Below the pieces are notes generated by a model, which worked only from the letters and a program-made list of their open reading frames with translations, was not told the DNA's origin and did no database searches. From an uncultured Collinsella sp. (lineage in GTDB: Bacteria > Actinomycetota > Coriobacteriia > Coriobacteriales > Coriobacteriaceae), in assembly GCA_902461085.1 (NCBI GenBank), contig CABPWH010000102.1:1-5398 (forward strand): a DNA stretch of 5,398 bases, written 5' to 3'. How positions within the stretch are numbered: the first letter of the stretch is position 1; each line of letters starts with the position of its first letter. Positions 5,020 to 5,398 of the stretch are shown piece after piece. The translations under genes and the position numbers were made by a program.

Positions 5020-5262
5020 GAGGGTCGTGGTCAAAAAAGGCAAATATGAGTACTGTTGCCATTATAGTTACATTTATTTTGCTATAAATAGTAGCTCCTG
5101 ATGAGATTTGTTCCCATTAGGAGCTACTTTTATTTAACATATGAGGAGAAATAGCGTCGTCTACGGACGTATGGAACGTTGAATAGTTCCTGAAGTGATC
5201 AAAATCGCTGCTACTAAACAGGTAGCAGTACTCAAATTTGCCCTTTTTTGACCACAGCCCTC
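5020..5262 (+). mobile_element. 243-bp inverted-repeat-bounded element (MITE-like or structured RNA)
   Basis: The left end (5020-5060, begins GAGGGTCGTGGTC) and right end (5221-5262) are imperfect inverted repeats: 36 of 42 aligned positions are the same, with five substitutions and one 1-base gap. The interior is AT-rich and has no gene, the longest ATG frame I found being about 13 codons. It holds nested hairpins: GTAGCTCCT/AGGAGCTAC (5091-5127, followed by TTTTATTT), GGAAC/GTTCC (5173-5190) and CTGCTAC/GTAGCAG (5208-5228). No clear target-site duplication flanks it. Long terminal repeats, small size and no coding capacity are the hallmarks of a MITE; the closed stem with internal hairpins would equally suit a structured RNA. 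No family is recognised. Confidence 0.6.
5090..5135 (+). terminator. Terminator-like hairpin inside the inverted-repeat element
   Basis: AGTAGCTCCT (5090-5099) pairs perfectly with AGGAGCTACT (5119-5128) across a 19-nt loop, and the stem runs into TTTTATTT (5128-5135). This is the shape of a Rho-independent terminator for plus-strand transcription, although the loop is long. On the minus strand the stem is followed by TATTTATAG, so it may work weakly in both directions. No gene lies directly upstream, so the transcript it would end is either the element itself or read-through. Confidence 0.5.
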
Positions 5263-5282
5263 TCGGAAATCCTTTCCAGAGG
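5259..5282. repeat. Small hairpin at the right border of the element
   Basis: CCTCT (5259-5263) and GGAAA (5265-5269) pair with TTTCC (5273-5277) and AGAGG (5278-5282) across a 3-nt loop, leaving one bulged C at 5264. It overlaps the last bases of the right inverted repeat. It has no T-run, so no terminator role is proposed. Confidence 0.4.
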
Positions 5283-5328
5283 CGTCAAACAGCCATAATC
5301 CAAAGGTCGCCTCAAACAATTAGCCGGT

Positions 5329-5383
5329 TAAGAGCGTCCATGAGGTCGCGCGCGCAGACGTGGTGTAAGAGCGTCCTGAGGTC
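5329..5383. repeat. Tandem repeat, 37-nt period, at the right edge
   Basis: TAAGAGCGTCCATGAGGTC (5329-5347) recurs as TAAGAGCGTCC plus TGAGGTC (5366-5383), 18 of 19 positions with one deleted base and a period of 37 nt. The core TAAGAGCGTCC resembles TAAGAACGTCC in the palindrome after dus and TAAGACCGTCC at 4963-4973, so these appear to be the same repeat family. The array may continue past the window. No gene is visible from 5263 to 5398. Confidence 0.5.
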
Positions 5384-5398
5384 CGTCGCTGCAAGTCC

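Noticed and set aside
5020..5262. Complete insertion sequence
   Set aside because: No transposase or any frame of useful length lies between the inverted ends, and no target duplication is visible.
5329..5383. CRISPR array at the right edge
   Set aside because: Only two short units of 19 nt with an 18-nt spacer, no leader and no cas gene in the window; the unit resembles the dispersed palindrome family.

Overview
The window looks like chromosomal DNA of a high-GC, anaerobic gut actinobacterium, most likely Coriobacteriia and Collinsella-like. This is inference: genes are GC-rich in third positions, the gene families (flavodoxin, aldo/keto reductase, LysR, Dus, small RHH protein) are typical of such genomes, and the intergenic DNA is rich in palindromes. 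No marker gene proves the taxon.

Layout, left to right. (1) Positions 1-182, minus strand: possible N-terminus of a membrane protein cut by the window edge, preceded by a short direct repeat. (2) Positions 399-2194, minus strand: a redox operon transcribed right to left, made of an aldo/keto reductase with an intact catalytic tetrad, a 79-residue small helical protein starting 4 nt after the reductase stop, and a short-chain flavodoxin starting from TTG. (3) Positions 2195-2331: divergent control region with an AT-rich dyad that could bind the regulator. (4) Positions 2332-3213, plus strand: a full-length LysR-type regulator, the obvious candidate controller of the divergent redox operon. (5) Positions 3253-4212, plus strand: a tRNA-dihydrouridine synthase just downstream of the regulator, probably co-transcribed. 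(6) Positions 4213-4356: a convergent spacer holding two large hairpins, one with perfect 20-bp arms starting right after the dus stop. (7) Positions 4357-4623, minus strand: a ribbon-helix-helix antitoxin-like protein with no visible toxin, and palindromic operator-like DNA upstream of it. (8) Positions 4640-5398: almost gene-free accessory DNA. It holds a possible 41-codon gene or gene remnant, a 25-bp palindrome, degenerate copies of the palindrome found after dus, and a 243-bp element bounded by 41/42-nt imperfect inverted repeats with nested hairpins.

The redox genes form a coherent unit: LysR regulator, NAD(P)H-dependent reductase and FMN flavodoxin suggest a regulated electron-transfer or carbonyl-reduction response. 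The most interesting material is non-coding: the inverted-repeat-bounded element at 5020-5262 (a MITE or a structured RNA) and the dispersed TAAGANCGTCC palindrome family.
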